Below, piece after piece: positions 1-5,793 of a DNA stretch of 6,134 nucleotides. How positions within the stretch are numbered: position 1 is the first letter of the stretch; each line of letters starts with the position of its first letter. Source of the stretch: Cetobacterium sp. UBA6069 (GTDB lineage: Bacteria; Fusobacteriota; Fusobacteriia; Fusobacteriales; Fusobacteriaceae); contig DIXX01000034.1 in the NCBI GenBank assembly GCA_002428805.1, positions 8,150 to 14,283 on the forward strand. Reading direction: 5' to 3'. The position numbers and the translations under genes are program-made. The notes below the pieces were generated by a model. That model had not been told where the DNA came from. It made no database searches and saw only the letters and a program-made list of their open reading frames with translations.

Positions 1-185
1 TCTGATGAAATTTTATCTCCTTTAGTCGTCAAAGGATAATCTCTTAAAGTGGTATCCTTAGCTCCATAAATCAATGTCTGATTAGTTTTTGTTACTATAT
101 TGTCAGATTTTTTAATCTCATTTGAACTACATCCTGATATTAAAAGTGCTGATACAAACGCTCCTAAAAAAAATAGATTTTTCAT
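1..185 (-). CDS. Lipoprotein of unknown function, N-terminal part only
   Basis: This is the beginning of a gene that continues past the left edge; 61 codons are visible. The protein opens MKNLFFLGAFVSALLISGC, a short charged start, a hydrophobic stretch and a lipobox (LISGC, Cys19), so it should be cut by signal peptidase II and lipid-anchored. The start ATG at 183-185 has a GGGGTG Shine-Dalgarno at 191-196, five bases upstream. Only 19 bases separate it from the stop of the TrmB-type regulator, so it is probably the next gene of the malE-malF-malG-regulator operon. After the cysteine comes a polar linker and then NQTLIYGAKDTTLRDYPL. The strand-like TLIYGA loosely recalls the start of family-5 (peptide/nickel type) solute-binding proteins, but too little is visible to assign a family. 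A surface or periplasmic glucan-binding protein or glycosidase would also fit the context. Confidence 0.85.
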   Translation of the reverse strand, partial: MKNLFFLGAFVSALLISGCSSNEIKKSDNIVTKTNQTLIYGAKDTTLRDYPLTTKGDKISS

Positions 186-204
186 TCAATCACCCCATTT
201 TACT

Positions 205-978
205 TTAAAAATCTAAAGTTATTATTTTATTGATATCTTTTCCAAACCTTTCCTCTAATTTCATTAAGTGGATATCATTTTTTATATGTTCTATAACTAT
301 ATTTATAAGTAACCTGTTTTCTGAATATGTACCACAAACCCCACCCTCATAATCACTTCCAATTATTGCTGCTGTAGAATCTATCGCTACCATTATTCTC
401 TTCTCTGAATCAGTTACATTCAAATTAAAACTATCTCTTATATATGTTTCAACCCCTAGATTTGTATAATCAAATTTATTAAAACTAAAGAATATAACTC
501 TAACTCCTCTTTCTTTTAAACTTTGAAAATCTTTTTCAAATTCGAATAGATCTAAATTTGTATTTATGTAAACAACCTTTTCAGCTTTTTTCAAAATAGA
601 TTTAAATCTATCTTTTATATCCTCAAAAGAGTTTAAGTTGTAAAACTGTTTTTGCTTTCCATTTACACTAACTTTATTTAGCTCATCTTTTAAAAATTGT
701 GTAGCATTAACTACATTTTTTTGGTAATTTTCAAATATTTCATTCAAATTCATCGTTTCATAAAATGTTATCTCTTTGTCTAAATATGAATTTATATATC
801 CTTTTTTTTGTAGAATATCTAAATTTTGATAAACTGTTGTTCTAGGGTATCCTAAAGTTTTTGCTATTTGAGACCCATTTGTTCCTGGATTTTTTATTAA
901 TTCAAGAAAAACCTCTGCCTCTTTTCTTCCAAAACCAATCTTTTCTAAATTTTCTAAAACCTTTTCATTTTCTACCAA
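205..978 (-). CDS. TrmB-family sugar-sensing transcriptional regulator
   Basis: This 257-residue protein has the TrmB layout. A winged helix-turn-helix spans about residues 8-70, with KEAEVFLELIKNPGTNGSQI followed by a recognition-helix region PRTTVYQNLDILQKKGYI at about 45-62. A linker helix, probably coiled-coil, covers about 75-105. The C-terminal effector-type domain runs from about 110 to 257 and contains KKAEKVVYINTNLDLFEF and GGVCGTYSENRLLINIVIEH. Archaeal TrmB proteins bind maltose, maltodextrin or trehalose and regulate sugar ABC transporter operons, and the position directly after malG suggests the same job here. The start is TTG at 976-978: there is no ATG until residue 76, and AGGAGG lies five bases upstream. 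The Shine-Dalgarno overlaps the malG stop codon, so translation is probably coupled and the regulator autoregulated. Family assignment is firm; the effector and targets are inferred. Confidence 0.9.
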   Translation of the reverse strand: MVENEKVLENLEKIGFGRKEAEVFLELIKNPGTNGSQIAKTLGYPRTTVYQNLDILQKKGYINSYLDKEITFYETMNLNEIFENYQKNVVNATQFLKDELNKVSVNGKQKQFYNLNSFEDIKDRFKSILKKAEKVVYINTNLDLFEFEKDFQSLKERGVRVIFFSFNKFDYTNLGVETYIRDSFNLNVTDSEKRIMVAIDSTAAIIGSDYEGGVCGTYSENRLLINIVIEHIKNDIHLMKLEERFGKDINKIITLDF

Positions 979-983
979 AATAT

Positions 984-989
984 CCTCCT
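984..989 (-). promoter_or_regulatory. Shine-Dalgarno that fixes the TTG start of the regulator
   Basis: On the minus strand the sequence reads TAGGAGGATATTTTG: AGGAGG, five bases, then TTG. The first two bases of the Shine-Dalgarno (AG) are also the last two of the malG stop TAG (988-990). A terminating malG ribosome would therefore sit on the regulator's initiation site. This is the main reason to accept the non-ATG start. Confidence 0.8.
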
Positions 990-1845
990 ATTCTTTAACG
1001 CCTCCTACAGTTAAACCTCCCACAAGATATCTTGATAAACTAACAAATAGTATTACTACCGGTATACTTGTTATCAATGCTGCTGCGGAATATGTTCCCC
1101 ACTCTGCGCTAAATGATCCTTGAAGATTTACTAAACCAACTGGAAGAGTTAATTTCTCTGCTGATGTTAATATTATTCTTGCTATTACAAACTCCGACCA
1201 TGCTGTCATAAAAGAAAATAATGCTGTTATCGCAAGTGCCGGTGTTGAAATAGGTAACACTATTTTATACATAACTTGCCATACTTTGCAACCATCAATA
1301 TATGCACTTTCCTCTAAAGACTTTGGAATTGTATCAAAGTACCCTTTTAACATCCATACAGAAAACGGTACCGATACAGCTACATAAGGAATTAACAATC
1401 CTAAAAAGCTGTTCATAAGTTTTAGTTTAACTAAAATTATAAACATCGGAAGAAGTAACATTGGAGCTGGGAACATCTGAGTTACCAAAAATGTCATCAT
1501 CCCAACTTTCCTTCCCCAAAATGAAAATCTTGAAAAAGCATATCCCGCTGTTATTGATATAAAAACTCCAATTATCGCTGTCAATAAAGAGATAATAAGC
1601 GAGTTTTTTAACCAAATCAATAGATCCGTTTCAAATAAAGCTTTTCTAAAGTTATCTAATGTAGCATCTGCTGGAATTATTCTTAAACTTGTTGAGAATA
1701 GTTGATTTCCAGGTCTTAAAGCTACTGACAACACATTCAGTAAAGGATAAAGAGTTATTGCACAAAATACTATCAATATAAAATATATTCCTATTATTTT
1801 TTTCCAACTATCATTTTTTTCGAAATGTATATTTTTATCTATCAT
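988..1845 (-). CDS. malG: Maltose/maltodextrin ABC transporter permease MalG
   Basis: This 285-residue inner-membrane protein has six predicted membrane helices, at about 16-40, 78-104, 113-140, 143-165, 200-222 and 252-277. The cytoplasmic EAA loop that docks on the ATPase is at about 178-198: EESAYIDGCKVW, then KIVLPI. The C-terminus GGLTVGGVKE is the typical MalG tail that reaches toward the ATPase interface. Length is close to E. coli MalG. With MalF it forms the translocation channel for maltodextrins delivered by MalE. Its ATG (1843-1845) overlaps the malF stop as ATGA, and its AAGGAGGA Shine-Dalgarno lies inside the last codons of malF, so the two subunits are translationally coupled. 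The MalG subfamily is clear. Exact substrate (maltose, longer dextrins or a related oligosaccharide) rests on the neighbours lamB and malQ. Confidence 0.95.
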   Translation of the reverse strand: MIDKNIHFEKNDSWKKIIGIYFILIVFCAITLYPLLNVLSVALRPGNQLFSTSLRIIPADATLDNFRKALFETDLLIWLKNSLIISLLTAIIGVFISITAGYAFSRFSFWGRKVGMMTFLVTQMFPAPMLLLPMFIILVKLKLMNSFLGLLIPYVAVSVPFSVWMLKGYFDTIPKSLEESAYIDGCKVWQVMYKIVLPISTPALAITALFSFMTAWSEFVIARIILTSAEKLTLPVGLVNLQGSFSAEWGTYSAAALITSIPVVILFVSLSRYLVGGLTVGGVKE

Positions 1846-2732
1846 CTAATTTCCTCCTTGAATATATTGCTTTTCTTCACATAGATAATAGAGAAAACCA
1901 ATAGGAAAATGAATATTAGCACTGAGTAAGCTGCAGCAAAACCATATCTGTAGAAGTTAAATGCAAGTCTATAAACATCTGTTACTAGAATTTGAGTTTC
2001 CTTATTTCCGTAACCACCTGCTAAAATTATTATTATGTTTAACATATTGAACGTCCAAATTGTTCCTAAGATTATCGCTGGAGTTAAAGTAGGCTTTAAT
2101 AGTGGTAGTGTTATATCCTTAAATTTACTCCAAGGACTAGCTCCATCTATATCTGCGGCTTCGTATAACTCAGCAGGAATTGACTGCAATCCTCCTAGTG
2201 TAATCATCATCATAAACGGGAATCCTAACCATATATTTGTTATTATTGCTGCATAAAAAGTTAATTTAGGATCACTTAGCCACGGTAAATTTTGAATTCC
2301 AAACCATCCTAGCATTAAATTTATAGCTCCAAAATTTTGATTAAACATACCTTTCCAAGTAAGAGCTGCAATATATTGAGGCATCGCCCATGGAATTATA
2401 AGAAATACTCTCAGAATAGATTTTCCTGGTAGCTTTCTATTTAGTAAAAGAGCTAGAAATAATCCTATAGTCACATGAAAAAATACGTTTACAAAAGTCC
2501 AAATTATAGTTCTTACAAATGTTGATAATACATCTGGATCCTGAAATACTCTGATATAATTCTGTAATCCTACAAATCCAGGGTTTTTAAATGTTCTTAA
2601 ACTCATATTTGTTAAAGATAACCAGAACCCATATCCTAGGGGATAAAATACCATAATTGCCATTACTATAAAAGCTGGTGCTATAAATAAATAAGGTGTA
2701 TTCTTACCTACTAGTCTTCCTTTTCCACTCAT
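1842..2732 (-). CDS. malF: Maltose/maltodextrin ABC transporter permease MalF
   Basis: This is the partner permease subunit, 296 residues from the preferred start. Six predicted membrane helices lie at about 13-40, 71-97, 105-128, 156-182, 213-238 and 262-284. The EAA loop is well kept at about 191-210 (EAADIDGASPWSKFKDITLP). E. coli MalF is about 514 residues because it carries a large periplasmic P2 domain between two helices. That domain is absent here, as in most MalF-type permeases outside enterobacteria. Two in-frame ATGs begin the frame, at 2736-2738 and 2730-2732. The AGGAG at 2740-2744 is one base from the first but seven from the second, so MSGKGRLVGK... is the likelier N-terminus; starting upstream would add only two residues. 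The gene follows malE after an intercistronic hairpin and overlaps malG by four bases. Confidence 0.94.
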   Translation of the reverse strand: MSGKGRLVGKNTPYLFIAPAFIVMAIMVFYPLGYGFWLSLTNMSLRTFKNPGFVGLQNYIRVFQDPDVLSTFVRTIIWTFVNVFFHVTIGLFLALLLNRKLPGKSILRVFLIIPWAMPQYIAALTWKGMFNQNFGAINLMLGWFGIQNLPWLSDPKLTFYAAIITNIWLGFPFMMMITLGGLQSIPAELYEAADIDGASPWSKFKDITLPLLKPTLTPAIILGTIWTFNMLNIIIILAGGYGNKETQILVTDVYRLAFNFYRYGFAAAYSVLIFIFLLVFSIIYVKKSNIFKEEIR

Positions 2733-2739
2733 AATCATT

Positions 2740-2744
2740 CTCCT
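2740..2744 (-). promoter_or_regulatory. Shine-Dalgarno that decides the malF start
   Basis: The minus strand reads AAAAGGAGAATGATTATG. AGGAG is one base from the first ATG, which is too close for normal initiation. It is seven bases from the second ATG (2730-2732), a standard distance. This favours the second ATG. Confidence 0.65.
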
Positions 2745-2753
2745 TTTAGTTTT

Positions 2754-2777
2754 GGAGGTTGGAAAAATCCAACCCCC
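2754..2777 (-). other. Intercistronic stem-loop between malE and malF
   Basis: In the malE-malF transcript this region reads GGGGGTTGGA, TTTT, TCCAACCTCC. It forms a ten-pair stem with one G-U pair and a four-base loop, starting seven bases after the malE stop. It is followed by AAAACT rather than a U run, so it does not look like an intrinsic terminator. A role in protecting the 3' end of malE mRNA, or in lowering malF expression relative to malE, fits. The E. coli malE-malF gap also holds folded repeats (REP sequences) with such an effect. The pairing is seen in the sequence; the role is inferred. Confidence 0.7.
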
Positions 2778-2784
2778 TTATATT

Positions 2785-4026
2785 TTATTCACCTTTTATA
2801 ATTTTTATTCCATCAACTGCATCTTTTTGCATCTTTTTAGCTGCATCTTGTGGAGTCATTGTTCCATTTACTACAGCCTCTAAGCTTGGTCTCATTGCAT
2901 CCCAAATAGCTCTCATCTCTGGAATAACTGGCATTGGAACTGTATGCTCAATTGTTGCAATTGAATCTTGCATAAGTTTATCATTTTTAACATTTGGTAA
3001 ATTTCTAGCTGCTTCTACCCCTGGTGCTTGAGATTGATTTATTGCAATTTCAGCATTCACTTCTGGAGAGAATATGTAATCGAAGAATTTGTTTAATGCT
3101 TCTCCTTTGCTATCAGCAGTGTTCTCAGATAATGAATATCCTTTAGAAGCATTTGTAAATAGTGCATATCCATGTTTAGATGGAATTGGCATTGGAACAA
3201 CTCCTAAATCTATTCCTGCATCTTCATACTCCTTCCATGACCAAGCTCCATTTAATATCATAGCTGCTTTTTCCTGTTTAAATAGTTGAGAAGCTATATC
3301 GTAATCCATTCCAGCTTCACCTAAGCCATACTTGGCTCTTACATCTTTAACAAATGTTAAAGCGTTTACCATAGCTTCGTTGTCTAAAGTTGGATTATTG
3401 TTTTTATCAAAGATTTCTCCTCCAAATCCAGCATAGAATCCTACAAACCAGAATGGCTCTTTTTCATTGTATAGGAATCCATATTTTGAATTAGCCTTAT
3501 CTTTTGGATCTACAGCTGTATTTGCTTTTGCAACTGCTAAAAATTCATCCCAAGTTTTAGGCGCATTTTGAACTAGTTTTTTATTATATAGAAGTGCTAT
3601 TTGATTTCCTAAAAACTCTGGTAATAAGTAAACCTCGTTGTTATACATTCCACTTTTTAAAGCTCCGTCGTTAAATTTTGCTATTAAATCTTTTGATACA
3701 ACTTTATCAATCGGTTTAATTAAATCTGAAACCATAAATATTCCAATATTATCATTTGGTCCATAAACAATATCTGGTCCTTGTCCTGCTAAAGAAGCAT
3801 TTTGAAACTGCGTTCTTAAATCTTCAACAGAGTAGTGAACTACATTTACTTTTACATCTGGGTTCTTTTTCATAAACTCATCAACTAATTTTAAATAAGT
3901 AGGTCTAACTGCTGGTTCCATTTGTTCCCACAGAGTTATTTCTGTTGTTTTTCCTGAAGCCATTGTTGATAGTAGCATTCCTGCTGCAAATACTAACATA
4001 GGTTTTCTTAACATGTTTCTTATCAT
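2785..4026 (-). CDS. malE: Periplasmic maltose/maltodextrin-binding protein MalE
   Basis: This 413-residue protein is a family-1 extracellular solute-binding protein. It begins with a Sec signal peptide, MIRNMLRKP then a hydrophobic core, with a likely signal peptidase I cut after Ala-Ser-Gly (23-25). There is no lipobox cysteine, so the mature protein is free in a periplasm, as expected for a diderm. Family landmarks are ITLWEQ at about 30-35 (first strand), GPDIVYGPNDNIG at 83-95, AAMILNGAWSW at 264-274 and the C-terminal IPEMRAIWDAM helix region near 378-388. The many Trp, Tyr and Phe residues would suit stacking on sugar rings. The ATG at 4024-4026 has AGGAGG at 4034-4039, seven bases away. 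It is the first gene of the minus-strand operon. The substrate is inferred from MalF, MalG, lamB and malQ around it; other alpha- or beta-linked oligosaccharides cannot be excluded from sequence alone. Confidence 0.94.
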   Translation of the reverse strand: MIRNMLRKPMLVFAAGMLLSTMASGKTTEITLWEQMEPAVRPTYLKLVDEFMKKNPDVKVNVVHYSVEDLRTQFQNASLAGQGPDIVYGPNDNIGIFMVSDLIKPIDKVVSKDLIAKFNDGALKSGMYNNEVYLLPEFLGNQIALLYNKKLVQNAPKTWDEFLAVAKANTAVDPKDKANSKYGFLYNEKEPFWFVGFYAGFGGEIFDKNNNPTLDNEAMVNALTFVKDVRAKYGLGEAGMDYDIASQLFKQEKAAMILNGAWSWKEYEDAGIDLGVVPMPIPSKHGYALFTNASKGYSLSENTADSKGEALNKFFDYIFSPEVNAEIAINQSQAPGVEAARNLPNVKNDKLMQDSIATIEHTVPMPVIPEMRAIWDAMRPSLEAVVNGTMTPQDAAKKMQKDAVDGIKIIKGE

Positions 4027-4044
4027 TATTACCCCTCCTGTTTT

Positions 4045-4065
4045 ATGTTGTAACTAAATAACAAC
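4045..4065 (-). promoter_or_regulatory. Candidate operator in the malE leader (copy 1)
   Basis: Read in the malE direction this is GTTGTTATTTAGTTACAAC followed by AT, a 19-bp imperfect palindrome with GTTGT and ACAAC ends nine bases apart. It matches the copy in the lamB leader at 17 of 21 positions, in the same orientation relative to the transcript, and AAA follows in both. It begins four bases downstream of the proposed malE -10, around the transcription start, where a bound repressor would block initiation. The TrmB-type regulator encoded in the same operon is the natural candidate protein, but that link is inferred. Confidence 0.6.
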
Positions 4066-4068
4066 AAT

Positions 4069-4098
4069 ATTATTACCCTATTTTTTCAAAATAGTCAA
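4069..4098 (-). promoter_or_regulatory. Probable promoter of the malE-malF-malG-regulator operon
   Basis: On the minus strand TTGACT (4093-4098) matches the -35 consensus in five of six bases. AATAAT (4069-4074) matches the -10 in five of six, with an 18-base spacer. Transcription would start near 4060-4063, giving a malE leader of about 36 bases that contains operator copy 1. Base composition is so AT-rich that chance -10 matches are common; the -35 and the position carry most of the weight. Confidence 0.55.
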
Positions 4099-4173
4099 TA
4101 GTTTTTTCGAATTTTTTTATTTTTTTATGTGTTTTTTCAAAAAAAAATGTTTTTTTTAAGAATTTTTAGTTTT
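4081..4173. other. Phased T/A tracts between the divergent promoters
   Basis: Runs of five to nine T or A lie at 4081-4086, 4102-4107, 4112-4118, 4120-4126, 4132-4137, 4139-4147, 4150-4157 and 4163-4167, with a shorter one at 4170-4173. From the first to the 4163-4167 tract the centres average about 10.2 bases per step, counting the 4083-to-4104 gap as two steps. Tracts in phase with the helix bend DNA, so this segment is likely intrinsically curved and could act as an UP-element-like or looping segment between the two promoters. No open reading frame here looks real. The tracts are seen; the bending and role are inferred. Confidence 0.5.
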
Positions 4174-4177
4174 GTTA

Positions 4178-4206
4178 TTGACAAATTTAAAAAAATGTTA
4201 TAAATA
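4178..4206 (+). promoter_or_regulatory. Probable promoter of lamB-malQ
   Basis: TTGACA at 4178-4183 is a perfect -35 box. Downstream, TGTTATAAA at 4196-4204 looks like an extended -10 (TG-N-TATAAA) with a 15-base spacer; TAATAA-like TAAATA at 4201-4206 gives a 17-base spacer as an alternative. Transcription would start near 4211-4213. The resulting lamB leader of about 65-70 bases contains operator copy 2. Confidence 0.7.
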
Positions 4207-4219
4207 TATTGGTATGAAA

Positions 4220-4240
4220 GTTGTAGTTGATTTACAACAT
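4220..4240 (+). promoter_or_regulatory. Candidate operator in the lamB leader (copy 2)
   Basis: GTTGTA, seven bases, TACAAC (4220-4238) is a perfect six-pair inverted repeat, followed by AT. It lies about 8-28 bases downstream of the predicted lamB start site, where a bound protein would act as a roadblock. It shares 17 of 21 positions with copy 1 in the malE leader, and both read TTACAACATAAA at the downstream end. Two near-identical palindromes, one per divergent transcript, are the expected arrangement for a shared regulator. An RNA stem in the leader is a weaker alternative. Confidence 0.65.
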
Positions 4241-4262
4241 AAATAAAAACAAAATTGAAAAA

Positions 4263-4268
4263 AGGGGG
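4263..4268 (+). promoter_or_regulatory. Shine-Dalgarno that decides the lamB start
   Basis: AGGGGG sits ten bases before the ATG at 4279. An in-frame TTG at 4255 lies upstream of this site, has no Shine-Dalgarno of its own and would put MKKGGSNF before an otherwise perfect signal peptide. The ATG at 4279 is therefore preferred. Confidence 0.75.
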
Positions 4269-4278
4269 ATCAAATTTT

Positions 4279-5715
4279 ATGAAAATTAAAAATTTATTTA
4301 CACTTTTATCTGCAGTTATTATCACTGGAACAGCTTCGCAAAATGTTTTTGCTAAAGAGGTTGCTCAAACACCTGAGGTTGTTTCAACAGCATATGATGT
4401 TACAGCTTTAGAAGACAGAATTGCTAAATTAGAGTACAATGATCAACACCCTAGTTTTGAATTCCATGGATATGGAAGATCTGGTTTACTTTTAAATACA
4501 AACAACGATATGAAAAAAGGGAAAGTTTTCAATAAAAATGGTATCGGTAGATTAGGAAATGAAGATGATACATATGTTGAAGCTGAACTAGTTAAAAACT
4601 TCTATTTTGAAAATGGTTCTTGGGCTAAATGGCATCTTATGTTTGCTAAAGGAACTGATAGCTATAACGATTGGAATGATGGGGTAGCATTAAGACAAGC
4701 TTATGCTGAAATGGGGAATCTTCCAATTTTTGATGGAGCTTTTAAGGAATCTGTAATTTGGGCTGGTAAAAGATTCTATAATAGAAGAGATATACATATA
4801 ACTGACTTCTACTTCACAGATTACTCTGGTACTGGAGCTGGAATAGATAATATTAAACTTGGAAACGGTATGTTAGATTTAGGTATCATTGCTAGAGACT
4901 ATGATAACTATAACACTTCTGGATTAACAGCTGATTCAACTGAAGAAGATGGATTAAATGTTTTAAATGTTTTAGCTAGATATGATATTGGGTCTTGGGA
5001 AATTGACTTAGGTGTAGCTTTCTCTAAAGATAATGAAAATAGAACTATCCTAGATGGCAATAACTATTTAGCATATGATGCTGCATCTTATGGAGGACAA
5101 TTAGGTGTTTTCTATAATACAGATGGATACTACTGGTCTGGAAAAGGATTCTCTAAAATATTTGCACAAGTTGGATATGGACTTAACGCTGGTAGCGGAC
5201 TTGGAAAATCTGGTGGTGGAGCTGAAAAAAATCTAGAAGATGCTGTTTCAGGTAGAATTGGTACTTTTGGAATGTTGCCTATCAATGAAAAGTGGGACCT
5301 ATTCACTACTTTAGTTGGAGAGCATCATAAAGATGGTAGCTTCTATGATGATGAAATTGATTTTACTAATTTCAAAGTTTCTACAAAAGGGCTTGATACT
5401 ACTTCAGTTAGTGCTGTTGCTAGACCAGTTTATAAAATAAATGAAAACTTTGAATTACAATTTGAACTTGGATATTACCATGTAAGTGCTGAAACTGAAT
5501 CTGGAAAAGATGCAAGCGGAAATATTTACAAAGCTACTTTTGCACCTACTTTCAAACTTAACTCAAACGAATTCTGGGCTAGACCTGAAATCAGAACTTT
5601 CGTAACTTGGGCTGGTTGGGATGACGATTACAGAGATAACTTTGCTGATAATTTAAAAGCTTACAAATCTAATAATGGGGTTAATGTTGGAGTTCAAGCT
5701 GAAGTTTGGTTCTAA
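4279..5715 (+). CDS. lamB: Maltoporin LamB, outer-membrane maltodextrin channel
   Basis: This 478-residue porin lets maltodextrins cross the outer membrane by facilitated diffusion. A Sec signal peptide ends at NVFA-KEVA (cut after Ala25). A short helical, heptad-like segment, VTALEDRIAKLE (41-52), precedes the barrel. LamB landmarks follow in order: FEFHGYGRSG (60-69), RLGNEDDTYVEAEL (about 91-104), WAGKRFYNRRDIHITDFYF with SGTGAGIDNI (161-192), and ARPEIRTFVTWAGWDDD (about 434-450). The protein ends VGVQAEVWF, the aromatic terminus used by the barrel assembly machinery. Length fits the 18-stranded LamB family. It diverges from malE and is probably co-transcribed with malQ. A relative specialised for sucrose or another glucoside (ScrY or BglH type) is possible, but the mal neighbours favour maltodextrins. 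Confidence 0.95.
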   Translation: MKIKNLFTLLSAVIITGTASQNVFAKEVAQTPEVVSTAYDVTALEDRIAKLEYNDQHPSFEFHGYGRSGLLLNTNNDMKKGKVFNKNGIGRLGNEDDTYVEAELVKNFYFENGSWAKWHLMFAKGTDSYNDWNDGVALRQAYAEMGNLPIFDGAFKESVIWAGKRFYNRRDIHITDFYFTDYSGTGAGIDNIKLGNGMLDLGIIARDYDNYNTSGLTADSTEEDGLNVLNVLARYDIGSWEIDLGVAFSKDNENRTILDGNNYLAYDAASYGGQLGVFYNTDGYYWSGKGFSKIFAQVGYGLNAGSGLGKSGGGAEKNLEDAVSGRIGTFGMLPINEKWDLFTTLVGEHHKDGSFYDDEIDFTNFKVSTKGLDTTSVSAVARPVYKINENFELQFELGYYHVSAETESGKDASGNIYKATFAPTFKLNSNEFWARPEIRTFVTWAGWDDDYRDNFADNLKAYKSNNGVNVGVQAEVWF

Positions 5716-5733
5716 TACTTAATTAATTCTTAT

Positions 5734-5766
5734 GCTCTGGGTATTTTCCCCGTAGATACCCAGGGC
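5734..5766 (+). other. Stem-loop between lamB and malQ
   Basis: GCTCTGGGTAT (5734-5744) pairs with ATACCCAGGGC (5756-5766) over eleven pairs including one G-U, enclosing an eleven-base loop. It starts 18 bases after the lamB stop. What follows is TATTAAATCTAAAA, not a U run, so termination would be weak or partial. It could cap the lamB mRNA 3' end and let some polymerase read through into malQ, giving more porin than enzyme. No separate malQ promoter is evident in the gap. Confidence 0.7.
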
Positions 5767-5793
5767 TATTAAATCTAAAAGTGAGGTATTTTT

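Noticed and set aside
48..59. AGTGGTATCCTT shared with 5809-5820
   Set aside because: A single 12-base match between two coding regions in different frames and strands, with no flanking similarity, is plausibly chance.
1427..1615. Second minus-strand frame inside malG
   Set aside because: It is out of frame within malG, has a low-complexity product and no initiation signals.
2035..2256. Plus-strand open frame of 73 codons opposite malF
   Set aside because: It lies wholly antisense to a well-conserved permease, has no Shine-Dalgarno of note, and its composition mirrors the membrane gene.
2759..3289. Two plus-strand open frames (2759-3031 and 3089-3289) opposite malE
   Set aside because: Both are antisense shadows of the malE coding frame with no recognisable product.
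4132..4167. A-run/T-run inverted repeat as an intrinsic terminator
   Set aside because: The pairing is only A with T, with no GC stem, and it lies upstream of both promoters where no transcript needs ending. Phased tracts explain it better.
4255..4278. TTG at 4255 as the lamB start
   Set aside because: It precedes the AGGGGG ribosome site and would add eight residues before a complete signal peptide.
4137..4325. Minus-strand open frame across the control region and lamB start
   Set aside because: Its product is a by-product of the poly-T/A tracts, and it would cross the lamB promoter and signal peptide region.
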